Positions 10,077 to 19,257 of a DNA stretch of 64,000 nucleotides are shown here, in pieces. How positions within the stretch are numbered: position 1 is the stretch's first letter; every line of letters begins with the position of its first letter. A program made the position numbers and the translations under genes. The stretch is from Deltaproteobacteria bacterium (GTDB lineage Bacteria > Myxococcota > SpSt-1050). The stretch is taken from assembly GCA_026416535.1 (NCBI GenBank), contig JAOAFA010000098.1, positions 1 to 64,000 of the forward strand, given 5' to 3'. The notes beneath the pieces were generated by a model. The model ran no database searches. It was given only the letters and a program-made list of their open reading frames with translations, and was not told where the DNA came from.

Positions 10077-11348
10077 ATGATTATCTCTCCAAACGTAAGA
10101 TATATCGCGATCCAGATAATAGAAAAAATCATCTATGGAAACCAATCAAGAGACACATTGGTAAATGAATATTTTCAAGGGTTAAATAATAGAGAAAAAA
10201 ACTTAGCATTTAACATTATTTTAAATACACTCAGATTCAAAGAAGTTTTTGATGAGATAATAAAGCTAGAATTAAAAATACCTATTTTTAAATTTGATAG
10301 ATTGGTCTTAATTGCTATAGAGGTATATCTGGCACAATTCATCACCATGGATAAAATACCAATATACGCTGCTGTATCTGAGACCATTGAGGCATATAAG
10401 CTGGCTACCAATAACTCGAGAGGGACTGGCTTCTTAAATTATTCTCTAAAAAGACTAACTGACTCAAAAAGTCTTAAAGAGAAATTTGAGATTTTCAAAG
10501 GTGATAACAACTTGTTAAAAAGCTTAATAAAAGAGCTAAATAAAGAAATACCAGAGGAAGAATTCCAAGCGATATATAAAAGCTCTTTTGAAAAACCCAA
10601 TACAACAATTAGAATTAGAACTGATATTAAGCAGATTAAGCAGAGACTTTTGGAAAATAGCATTGAGTTTGAGGAATCAAAGATTGTTCCTCAAGCACTT
10701 ATCATAAAGGACTCCAGTATAATAAAGAAAATTAGTGAGATCTTACCACAAAATTCTTTTGTTATACAGTCAGAGTTAAGTCAGCTTGCCGCATATCTAC
10801 TGGATATCCAGGATAATGATACTGTTCTTGATGTGTGTTCGGGTAATCAGATAAAATCAACGCAGATCTTTGAAATAAAAAAAGGTAAAGTAAACATAAC
10901 CTCCATTGATATAAAAAATATCAACGAGCCAAAGTTTCAATTTATTAATGCAGATGCCGCAAAAGTTAAATTAAATGCTCAGTTTGATAAGATAATTATA
11001 GATGCACCTTGTTCCGGTATAGGGACACTCTCTCAAAATCCTGAGATCAAGTTCAGACTAAACCGAAGGGCTATTAAAAGATTTGCTTCCATCCAGTATA
11101 AAATATTAAAAAATATTGCCAATTATCTCAAAAGAGAGGGTAACTTACTATACTCTGTATGCACACTAACTAAGTCAGAAACAGTGAATTTGATAAAAAA
11201 TTTTATTGAAGAAAATCCACAATTTGAGATAATTAAACCATCTATGAATAACCCCAAATTACGTAGATTTATTGATAAAGATGGACTTATTAAAATTTTT
11301 AATTATAACAACAATAGTTTTTTCTATGCATTATTGAAAAGGAAATAA
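10077..11348 (+). CDS. rsmB: 16S rRNA m5C967 methyltransferase RsmB/Sun family (NusB-like N-terminus plus methyltransferase)
   Basis: NusB-like N-terminal helices; motif IV/VI IIDAPCSGIGTL and LLYSVCTLTKSE; motif I divergent (LDVCSGNQIKST). Confidence 0.85.
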   Translation: MIISPNVRYIAIQIIEKIIYGNQSRDTLVNEYFQGLNNREKNLAFNIILNTLRFKEVFDEIIKLELKIPIFKFDRLVLIAIEVYLAQFITMDKIPIYAAVSETIEAYKLATNNSRGTGFLNYSLKRLTDSKSLKEKFEIFKGDNNLLKSLIKELNKEIPEEEFQAIYKSSFEKPNTTIRIRTDIKQIKQRLLENSIEFEESKIVPQALIIKDSSIIKKISEILPQNSFVIQSELSQLAAYLLDIQDNDTVLDVCSGNQIKSTQIFEIKKGKVNITSIDIKNINEPKFQFINADAAKVKLNAQFDKIIIDAPCSGIGTLSQNPEIKFRLNRRAIKRFASIQYKILKNIANYLKREGNLLYSVCTLTKSETVNLIKNFIEENPQFEIIKPSMNNPKLRRFIDKDGLIKIFNYNNNSFFYALLKRK

Positions 11349-11352
11349 AAGC

Positions 11353-12048
11353 ATGCTAGATAAAAGCAGAGTCTATATTGCCCCATCTATATTATCAGCC
11401 GACTTTTCATGTTTAGGGGAAGAAATCAGAGATGTTGAAAGGTGTGGTGCTGATCTAATCCACATAGATGTCATGGACGGGCATTTCGTCCCAAATATTA
11501 CAATAGGTCCATCAGTAATTAAATCGATACGAAAAATAAGCCGTTTGCCATTCGATGTTCATTTGATGATAAAAGAACCTGAGAAATACATAGATGAGTT
11601 TGTAGACGCTGGTTCTGACATAATAACAGTTCATGAGGAGTCAACGATACACTTACACAGGGCATTACAAAAAATTAGAGAGGCATCAAAAATTTTTCCC
11701 CAAGAGAGGACACATAGAGTATTTAATAATGTGCTGTGTGGTATCTCTTTAAATCCCCATAGGCCATTATGCTCAATAAAGGAAATAATAAATGATATTG
11801 ATTTATTACTTATCATGACGGTTAATCCTGGCTTTGGAGGTCAGGAATTCATTGAGAGGATGTTTAGGAAGGTTCAAGAGGCAGGCATTCAACTAAAAAG
11901 GAAAAATACATTATTAGAAGTCGATGGGGGTGTAAATGACAAGAATGCAAAAAAATTAATAAAAAGCGGTGTAAATATACTGGTTGCTGGAAGTTTTATT
12001 TTTTCATCCAAAAATAGAAGAAATGCCATTAATTCACTTAGAGGGTAA
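11353..12048 (+). CDS. rpe: Ribulose-phosphate 3-epimerase
   Basis: IAPSILSADF, HIDVMDGHFVPNITIGP, HLMI, MTVNPGFGGQEFI, EVDGGV motifs. Confidence 0.97.
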   Translation: MLDKSRVYIAPSILSADFSCLGEEIRDVERCGADLIHIDVMDGHFVPNITIGPSVIKSIRKISRLPFDVHLMIKEPEKYIDEFVDAGSDIITVHEESTIHLHRALQKIREASKIFPQERTHRVFNNVLCGISLNPHRPLCSIKEIINDIDLLLIMTVNPGFGGQEFIERMFRKVQEAGIQLKRKNTLLEVDGGVNDKNAKKLIKSGVNILVAGSFIFSSKNRRNAINSLRG

Positions 12049-12052
12049 GTGT

Positions 12053-13060
12053 ATGAAAAACACCTATTTTATAGGAGTTGATGGCGGCGGGACGAAGACT
12101 ATCACAGTTATATCTGATGAAGAAGGTAGTATTGCGTCTTTAATAAAAACAGGACCTTCAAACTTCCAAACTTTTGGTATTCAAAAAGCCTACAAGGAAC
12201 TAAAATTAGGTATTGAGTTAGCACTCAAAAAGGCACATATAAAAAAGGCTGAAATCGCTTATGGCGGATTCGGCATTTCTGGAGCTGACAGGGATAAGGA
12301 CTTTGATATTATTATGAGTATTTTAAGCGATATTCTCCCTGACACCCCAAAAATACTTGTGAATGATACTACAATCGCCTTGAGAGCAGCCACAAGTGAT
12401 GGCATTGGGCTTGCCCTCATCTCTGGGACAGGGACAAACTGTATAGGCTTTAATAAAAAAGGCGAGATGGTAAGAATCGGTGGATTAGGTCCTCTTACAG
12501 GAGATTATGGTTCAGGCTCAGATATCGCCATGGCGGCGTATCACGCTGCCTTTAAATATAACGACAAAAGAGGAAAATATACAGTGTTATACGACATGAT
12601 AAAAAGGCATTTTAATACCCATGATATTGAAGAACTCATTGAACTAACCTACTTTGATTCCTATGACTATCATAAGTTGAATACAATTACCCCCCTTGTA
12701 TTTAAAGCAGCTCAAATGGGAGATTCTATAGCCAATAAAATATTGATCAATTGTGCCAATGCCCTATCCCATTCAGCTATAACTGCATTAAAGAGGTTAT
12801 TTAAAAAGGAAGAAAAGATAACAATAGCATTAGGCGGTTCAGTCTTTATCAAACAACCTAAGAGTTTAATGGTTGAGATAATTAGAAAAAAGATAATACA
12901 TTTGTACCCAAAAGTAAAATTTACTGTCCTCGATACAGAACCTGTAATTGGTGCCTTACTTTTGGCTTATGACAAATTTTATGGCGATGGAAGGGCAAAT
13001 AGGCTCAAAAGGAATATCAAAGTTGGTATAAAAAAGGCGCTTAAAGGTTATCCAAAATAA
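12053..13060 (+). CDS. BadF/BadG/BcrA/BcrD-type ATPase family, N-acetylglucosamine kinase-like
   Basis: GVDGGGTKTITVISD phosphate motif, GISGADRDKDF, LISGTGTNCIG; start moved to ATG 12053 just after the rpe stop. Confidence 0.85.
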   Translation: MKNTYFIGVDGGGTKTITVISDEEGSIASLIKTGPSNFQTFGIQKAYKELKLGIELALKKAHIKKAEIAYGGFGISGADRDKDFDIIMSILSDILPDTPKILVNDTTIALRAATSDGIGLALISGTGTNCIGFNKKGEMVRIGGLGPLTGDYGSGSDIAMAAYHAAFKYNDKRGKYTVLYDMIKRHFNTHDIEELIELTYFDSYDYHKLNTITPLVFKAAQMGDSIANKILINCANALSHSAITALKRLFKKEEKITIALGGSVFIKQPKSLMVEIIRKKIIHLYPKVKFTVLDTEPVIGALLLAYDKFYGDGRANRLKRNIKVGIKKALKGYPK

Positions 13061-13560
13061 AGTCTTATTAGTACGTCAGGTTGTAACACCCAGATTAACT
13101 CTGCTTTTACAATAGTAGATCCTTTCTTCTCCACATCCACAATAGCCACACCCGCCTTTTTCAAACTAACGATAGGGATATTTTTGTTTGTAACTAATCT
13201 TCCTATTAAGTTACCCATTGATGGGTTATGACCAACCATAAAAAGGACACAATCATCTGGTAGTCTCTTAATAAAAGATATCATTTCCCCGGGGTCAGCC
13301 TCTGGAGAGAGAAAATCAACAGTCTCTACTTCCCTCTTATAAATTTTTCCAAGAACCTCTGCTGTTTGCAATGCCCTTAAATAAGGGCTTGAGTAAATCT
13401 TGTCAACCTCATTAACTATAATTTTCTTTAGGATTTTTCCAACCCTATTGATATCTTTTAATCCCTTTGCAGTAAGAGGTCGTTCCGAATCTTTTTTCTT
13501 GGTTTGTGCAAACTTCTTTTTATCCATTGCCAAAGCATGTCTAACAAATAAAACCTTCAT
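13048..13560 (-). CDS. sixA: SixA-type phosphohistidine phosphatase
   Basis: MKVLFVRHALA (RHG-like catalytic motif), SSPYLRALQTAEVL, MVGHNPSMGNL. Confidence 0.9.
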   Translation of the reverse strand: MKVLFVRHALAMDKKKFAQTKKKDSERPLTAKGLKDINRVGKILKKIIVNEVDKIYSSPYLRALQTAEVLGKIYKREVETVDFLSPEADPGEMISFIKRLPDDCVLFMVGHNPSMGNLIGRLVTNKNIPIVSLKKAGVAIVDVEKKGSTIVKAELIWVLQPDVLIRLYFG

Positions 13561-13589
13561 ATCAAACCATCCTCTCTAAAAAGGTTCAT

Positions 13590-15659
13590 TTAAAAATCTA
13601 TTCTCTTTTCTAATATCGTTCCCCTATAAGAACTCTCTGCAAGCGAGACAAATTGGAACTGAGATCTTATCAATTTCTCACCCTGAGCCGGCCTTATCCT
13701 CACATAGCTACCATCTGGTTGTAAAATTCTTGCCTTCACATTGTCAGATAAAGCTGTTTCAAGAATGACATCTTTTACATATCTCTTTAAGAGTTCATCA
13801 TAAATTGGAAATGCTATTTCATATCTTTTATAAAAATTTCTAGGCATCCAATCAGCACTAGATAGATATATCTTTTCCTCGCCATTAGAGTGAAAATAGA
13901 ATATCCTTGAATGTTCAAGAAATCTGTCTATGATACTTGATACTCTTATGTTTTCACTAATACCCTTAATATTAGGTTTTAAGCAACACATCCCCCTTAC
14001 AATCAAAAATATTTTTACACCACTCATGGAGGCATTGTATAGTGCATTAATAGTATCAGGATCAACAAGAGAATTCATCTTTGCTATTATAAGCCCATTG
14101 CCATATTTTATTTGATTAATTATCTCGTTTCTTATAAGTCGCAATATGGCTGTTCTCAAGTTAGCAGGGGCAACTAATAAGTGTTTAAAATATGGTAGTT
14201 GTTTACCTTGTGCCAATCTGTTAAAATAAACATGAACCTCTTGTCCAATATCCTGATTGGATGTTAATAATCCTAAGTCTGTATAAAGCCTCGTCGTAGT
14301 CGGATGATAATTGCCTGTCCCCAAATGTGTCAAATATATCGTTTTTTGTCCTCTATGCATCACAATTTGAGTTACTTTGCTATGCACCTTGTAGTCCTTT
14401 AAGGGCGGAATAACTTTAACCTTTGCACTCTTTAGTTCTTTCATCCATTTGAGGTTTGTTTTTTCATCAAACCTAGCTTTTATTTCAACATATACATATA
14501 CATTCTTCCCAGAGTTAGCTGCCTGCTTAAGAAACTCTAGTAGCATTGACTTTTCACCGGCCCTATATATGACATGAAAAATATCAGTAACATTAGGATC
14601 GGTACTCGCTTCCTTGATAAAATTCACAACAATATCAAAAGAATCATAGGGATGGTGCAGTAATACATCATGTTTTTGAATTAGATCAAGGATCTTTCCG
14701 GGTTTATTAAAAGGTGTTGGAATAACTGGGGTAATTTTTGGATACTTCAAATCATCAAATCCTTCATAATCGAGGACGATACTAAAGGATTTGAGATTTA
14801 AGGGCATGCTAAATCTATAAATAGAGATAGAGTCTATTCTGAGTGCTGAGGCTATGAAAATAGCACCCTCAGGATATACGGGAGAATCGACTTCAAGCCT
14901 TACTACTCGAGGTATCCTCTTACTCTTAATTCCTTTTTCAACAAAATTATCAAGCGACTCTTCATCAAACTCATAAGATATGTTATGTTCTCTAATAATT
15001 TTAAATGGAAATGCCTCGATAATATCCCTCTGAGGAAAAAATTGCCTTATGTGAGAGATGATCCACCTCTCAATCAAAACCAAAGATAACCTATACTTTT
15101 CATCTTCTACTTTTATTAATCTGTTGTCAGTTGTATCGAATTCTACAATTGCGTATTCCTCAACAAACCTGACGTATATATATATGGCTTCACTTTTTAA
15201 CTCTGGTATCGGTTCGTTTAGCTTCCTTATCACTATATTTAGTTTAGGCAACTTTGCCATAACCTGTTTATCAATATCATCACTGATAATATCAGGTTCG
15301 TAATAAATCATAATACCTTCACTTTTGAGTTTTGACATTATTACATTAAACAACTCTGCCTGCCGATTTTTTTGCCTCACAACCTCTTCTCTTGCCTGAA
15401 ATATGACTCTATTTACAGGATATCCATCAGGTAGCCTCTTCGTTGGATATTTCCTAAATATCTTTGATAACTCTGCAAACCTGACTTTAAAAAACTCATC
15501 AAGGTTAGAACTCACAATTGTCAAGAATCTAAGCCTTTCCAGTAATGGAACAGTGTCATCAGCCGCCTCTTCTAGTACTCTATTGTTAAAGGAGAGCCAG
15601 CTCAAATCTCTGTTAAATAGCAGTTTTATATACTCACCACTCATATGACTACGCTCCAT
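13590..15659 (-). CDS. ppk1: Polyphosphate kinase 1
   Basis: LFNRDLSWLSFNNRVLEEA, DYKVHSKV, THLGTGNYHPTTTRLYTDLGLLT, DRFLEHSRIFYF, SSADWMPRN. Confidence 0.97.
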   Translation of the reverse strand: MERSHMSGEYIKLLFNRDLSWLSFNNRVLEEAADDTVPLLERLRFLTIVSSNLDEFFKVRFAELSKIFRKYPTKRLPDGYPVNRVIFQAREEVVRQKNRQAELFNVIMSKLKSEGIMIYYEPDIISDDIDKQVMAKLPKLNIVIRKLNEPIPELKSEAIYIYVRFVEEYAIVEFDTTDNRLIKVEDEKYRLSLVLIERWIISHIRQFFPQRDIIEAFPFKIIREHNISYEFDEESLDNFVEKGIKSKRIPRVVRLEVDSPVYPEGAIFIASALRIDSISIYRFSMPLNLKSFSIVLDYEGFDDLKYPKITPVIPTPFNKPGKILDLIQKHDVLLHHPYDSFDIVVNFIKEASTDPNVTDIFHVIYRAGEKSMLLEFLKQAANSGKNVYVYVEIKARFDEKTNLKWMKELKSAKVKVIPPLKDYKVHSKVTQIVMHRGQKTIYLTHLGTGNYHPTTTRLYTDLGLLTSNQDIGQEVHVYFNRLAQGKQLPYFKHLLVAPANLRTAILRLIRNEIINQIKYGNGLIIAKMNSLVDPDTINALYNASMSGVKIFLIVRGMCCLKPNIKGISENIRVSSIIDRFLEHSRIFYFHSNGEEKIYLSSADWMPRNFYKRYEIAFPIYDELLKRYVKDVILETALSDNVKARILQPDGSYVRIRPAQGEKLIRSQFQFVSLAESSYRGTILEKRIDF

Positions 15660-15707
15660 ATATACATCAATTTTGTTAAAATAGTGTTATATTTCTGTTA
15701 AAACAAG

Positions 15708-16523
15708 CTATTTATTCGGTTTTACAAAATAGCTCATTATTCTATGGTATTTGTCAGATAGTTCATAGATAAGCTTGAATCTTTTATTCAAATCATCTTC
15801 AAATTCAAGTAAGGATTCTATACTCTTTATTTTTAATAACAGTTCATTTTTTCGTGATTTTATTTCATTTTCGTACTCATAAAAACTTGACATAGGATGA
15901 AAGGAATCTTTGCTTATATGGAAAGCACTTAAAAAATCAAGAGATGGTTCAAGATAAATATCATCGCTTATGTCATATTCATATTTTAATTTTTTATAAA
16001 AACATATGACAGGGCCTATCTTAATATTCTTAATCGTATCTGCCCCAAGGTGTTTATACATAGATCTTCTCATATCCCCATCTACTGCATTCTCTATTAT
16101 CCACATAAAACTTTTTTCAGTAAAATGAATTAGTTCCCTATGACCCTCTTCTTTTACCAATGAGGTAATCTTCTTAGACGAAAACTCAGACCTAAATAAT
16201 ATATTCTTCAATACAAATCCGGGACCTTTATATTGTAGATACACATTTTTACCTCCACCTTTGTATCTAAGTCTTAAGCTAGCACCCGAACGAAAGACTC
16301 GAAAATCCTCGGTATCCAAGAATTGATCTATAAAACTATTAATCTTTATAAGTCTTAGCTTTTTGCGTTTTTCAAAGAACTTAATTATATCATTATACTC
16401 ACTTTCGTATAACCTTTTTTTTAATTCTATCTCAACTTTTTTAGAATCCTCAATTCTGAGCTTCTCCAGAATATAAGTGTTTGTTAAACCCAATAAAAAA
16501 TCTCCAAATCCACTTGATTTCAT
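15708..16523 (-). CDS. CYTH domain protein (triphosphate tunnel metalloenzyme-like)
   Basis: VEIELKKR (ExExK), QFLDTEDFRVFRSGASLRLRYKGG, Y-E-Y-E-N-E-I-K acidic strand; next to ppk1. Confidence 0.72.
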   Translation of the reverse strand: MKSSGFGDFLLGLTNTYILEKLRIEDSKKVEIELKKRLYESEYNDIIKFFEKRKKLRLIKINSFIDQFLDTEDFRVFRSGASLRLRYKGGGKNVYLQYKGPGFVLKNILFRSEFSSKKITSLVKEEGHRELIHFTEKSFMWIIENAVDGDMRRSMYKHLGADTIKNIKIGPVICFYKKLKYEYDISDDIYLEPSLDFLSAFHISKDSFHPMSSFYEYENEIKSRKNELLLKIKSIESLLEFEDDLNKRFKLIYELSDKYHRIMSYFVKPNK

Positions 16524-16566
16524 AATTTAATTACGGAATATAAATTGACTTTTTTAGGCTTTTTTG

Positions 16567-17148
16567 TCAAAAGACATATTTTATTGATGGATAAATCATG
16601 ACCGCTTTAGTATTTATGTTAAGGATATAAGAAAAAGCAAATTCAACACCAAGCCTTAATCCTTTCCTATAAGAATCATAACCAATACCTGTAGCTAAAC
16701 CAAAATCTGGCAAAAAAGAACCTTTATTATTTGGTACTGGTGATAACAAAACCCCACCTCCAAATAACTTTATGGGGATAAAGATATCTGTTCCTGCTGA
16801 AATCTTATATTGATAAGCCAGGTTTGTAAAGATAAGGGTAAAATTATCATAATTTACCTTATCTTTTTCTAAATCGCCGGTCTTCTTTTCAACTGCATTA
16901 TTGGAAACCATAGAGGTAGCGAAAGATAGCCCTGCCATACTCGATTTGTTAAACGAGTATCCTAAAATGAAATTAAAGTAAGGTTCGGAGTTAGAGTAGC
17001 TTCTATTCCCACCTATTGTAAAAAACAATCCAGGATTAACTTCACTCATCAACCCTGTATATGGCTCTGCGGAATATATATTAAAAGTAAATAAAAAACT
17101 TGCGATAAATGTTATAACACCTCCTAATTCCTTTTTTATCTTTACCAT
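16567..17148 (-). CDS. Secreted outer-membrane beta-barrel-like protein
   Basis: Signal peptide MVKIKKELGGVITFIASFLFTFNIYSAE; alternating amphipathic strands; C-terminal aromatic residue (YPSIKYVF). Confidence 0.55.
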   Translation of the reverse strand: MVKIKKELGGVITFIASFLFTFNIYSAEPYTGLMSEVNPGLFFTIGGNRSYSNSEPYFNFILGYSFNKSSMAGLSFATSMVSNNAVEKKTGDLEKDKVNYDNFTLIFTNLAYQYKISAGTDIFIPIKLFGGGVLLSPVPNNKGSFLPDFGLATGIGYDSYRKGLRLGVEFAFSYILNINTKAVMIYPSIKYVF

Positions 17149-17172
17149 ATATTTCTCCCTCTTAATAAAAGG

Positions 17173-18912
17173 TTACTGACCAGCACTTTTAAATATGAAC
17201 GGATATCTTACTACTACTATACCACCACCTTTAGGAGCAGGAAACATCCACCTTTTTATGTTTCTAATAATGCAGTCTTCTACGGCAGCATTGTTCATCT
17301 CCGTTTGTTCAATCTCAGCCTCAGATACAGAACCATTTGAAGATATTGTGAATTTAACAGCTATTTTACCATACAAATTAGGATTTTTACTAAGCTCCTT
17401 CTCATAGCAATACTTGATCTGTGCCCAATAGCGTTTAATCACTTTAGCAACTACATCTTTATCAAGGCCACCCACCATCACGAGTTTTCCTGTGGATACA
17501 GCCTCTTCGGACTTGCCTCCTGCACCGAGATTAAAATCTCCGTGAGCTCTCCTACTTTTACCTCCCCCAATGCCGATTCCACCGAGTGCCGCTACACCAC
17601 CTCCCCCACCTCCACCCCTTGAACCCAAACCACCAAGACCCCCAGAATCACCCATCATCGTTCCGTGTAGGCCACCCAATGCATTATTGATACCAGCCCC
17701 TAATCCCGCACCAAATATAGAATTCATAGCGGGATTACCCCCCGCCCCTCTCAAAATCCCCAATATTCCGGATTTTAGGGCTATCTTCCTGTTTTCTACT
17801 CTTCTATTTGGATCAGCAATATTTGGACCCTTTACTGGAGGCCTTTTTTCATCAATTACCTTGCCAATCTTCTTTTCAGTTATTGCCTTCATCTCAAGTT
17901 CCTTCTTTTCAACCTTCTTTGGAGCCTCTTTTACGACAACTTTTGCAAATCTATTTAAACTCTTTTGCAAATCCTCAGGTGGTGTTGTTAGAGTATCCTT
18001 GAAAAATACTACCATGATAAACAAAGTTATTGCCAAGAAGAGGATCGAGGATATCAGCCATTGAGCAAACCTATAGTCCATGTTTTTAAGCAAATCTTGC
18101 TTGGGCGCGCTCTTGGGATGGACATATCTAATTATAATGTCAATCGGACCATTTTTAAGAACTATTACCTCGTTTAGCCTCAATTGAATATTTTTCTTGG
18201 TATCAGTCTCCACTCTTTTACCGTCAACGAATTGAATAACATCCCAGTTTTCCGGAACATTGACAACATGAGAAGAACCCTCAGTAGTTATTAGTTGGAA
18301 TCTGTCAAATTTTATATATTCCTCTGGTATAACAAAATCATTATCTTCAGATGTCCCTATGTTAATCTCGGACTTTTTGCCAATGATGGCCACTTCGCCT
18401 ATTATTCCACCTAACCATCTCACTATTACATCAGGCACTTTATTAATCTCATCAGCCTTATCTTCCTCCAGCCTTTTTACAGAGACATACATCTCTAGCG
18501 AGTCAGCGGATTTCCTTCTTATCTTCTTCGCCTTCTTTTCTTTATCTTTTATTACTACGTTTTTGGTCCTATCACTTTTGGCTACTTGCTCAACTCTTTC
18601 ATCAATAGATGACTTATCCTCAAGAACAAGTCTTATTTCGTACTCACCAATTTTGATTATATCATCGTTGCTCAAAGTTTTTTCTCTTACTTTTTCACCA
18701 TTCACGAAGACACCGCTCTTAGAACCCATATCCATCAAACTGAGATTTCCTTCTTTATTCACCCTTATCATACAATGGAGACCACTCACATTCTCGGACT
18801 CTAACCTAATATTAGCAGCCGTAGATGAACCAACAATTATACTCTCTTTTTCAAATTCAAATATGTCCTCTTTACCATCAGGACTCTTTACCAAAAATCT
18901 GTATCTCATCAT
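17173..18912 (-). CDS. FHA domain protein with Gly-rich linker and AgmX/PglI (TonB-like) C-terminal domain
   Basis: N-terminal FHA (IIVGSSTAANIRLESENVSGLHCMI...GVFVNGEKV); one TM segment; Gly-rich linker; C-terminus YWAQIKYCYEKELSKNPNLYGKIAVKFTISSNGSVSEAEI. Confidence 0.85.
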   Translation of the reverse strand: MMRYRFLVKSPDGKEDIFEFEKESIIVGSSTAANIRLESENVSGLHCMIRVNKEGNLSLMDMGSKSGVFVNGEKVREKTLSNDDIIKIGEYEIRLVLEDKSSIDERVEQVAKSDRTKNVVIKDKEKKAKKIRRKSADSLEMYVSVKRLEEDKADEINKVPDVIVRWLGGIIGEVAIIGKKSEINIGTSEDNDFVIPEEYIKFDRFQLITTEGSSHVVNVPENWDVIQFVDGKRVETDTKKNIQLRLNEVIVLKNGPIDIIIRYVHPKSAPKQDLLKNMDYRFAQWLISSILFLAITLFIMVVFFKDTLTTPPEDLQKSLNRFAKVVVKEAPKKVEKKELEMKAITEKKIGKVIDEKRPPVKGPNIADPNRRVENRKIALKSGILGILRGAGGNPAMNSIFGAGLGAGINNALGGLHGTMMGDSGGLGGLGSRGGGGGGGVAALGGIGIGGGKSRRAHGDFNLGAGGKSEEAVSTGKLVMVGGLDKDVVAKVIKRYWAQIKYCYEKELSKNPNLYGKIAVKFTISSNGSVSEAEIEQTEMNNAAVEDCIIRNIKRWMFPAPKGGGIVVVRYPFIFKSAGQ

Positions 18913-18933
18913 AACCTCACTCTTTTATGCGTT

Positions 18934-19191
18934 TTATAGTTTATCTACTGACTTAAAAAGCTCTGGTTCAAAATTCTCTCTAACCTTTATTAATCTACCA
19001 AACTGAGCCTCTTTTCGTGATGAGATATAAGAACCATCTGGTTTCTTTAATTCACCCTGTATCGTAACATCAGAAAAGTCAATGATTGTTTTCTGTTTAT
19101 ATACAATCTTATCTCCCGGACCAGGCTCTTGAGCATATACATATGAGGTAAACATTAAGAGAAGTACAAATAAAGATATAGTTTTCCTCAT
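18934..19191 (-). CDS. Small secreted conserved protein of the AgmX cluster
   Basis: Signal peptide MRKTISLFVLLLMFTSYVYAQ; motif IDFSDVTIQGELKKPDGSYISSRKEAQF. Confidence 0.7.
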   Translation of the reverse strand: MRKTISLFVLLLMFTSYVYAQEPGPGDKIVYKQKTIIDFSDVTIQGELKKPDGSYISSRKEAQFGRLIKVRENFEPELFKSVDKL

Positions 19192-19257
19192 AACTACCTC
19201 CTATACTAAGCTACATTATACCAAACATTCTAAGAAAATTCCACAAATTCATGACAT

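Noticed and set aside
17570-18064. 164-aa Pro-rich plus-strand ORF
   Set aside because: Antisense image of the Gly-rich linker in the FHA-AgmX gene
18359-19006. 215-aa plus-strand ORF
   Set aside because: Antisense to the FHA domain region, Ser/Leu-rich, no recognisable motif or RBS
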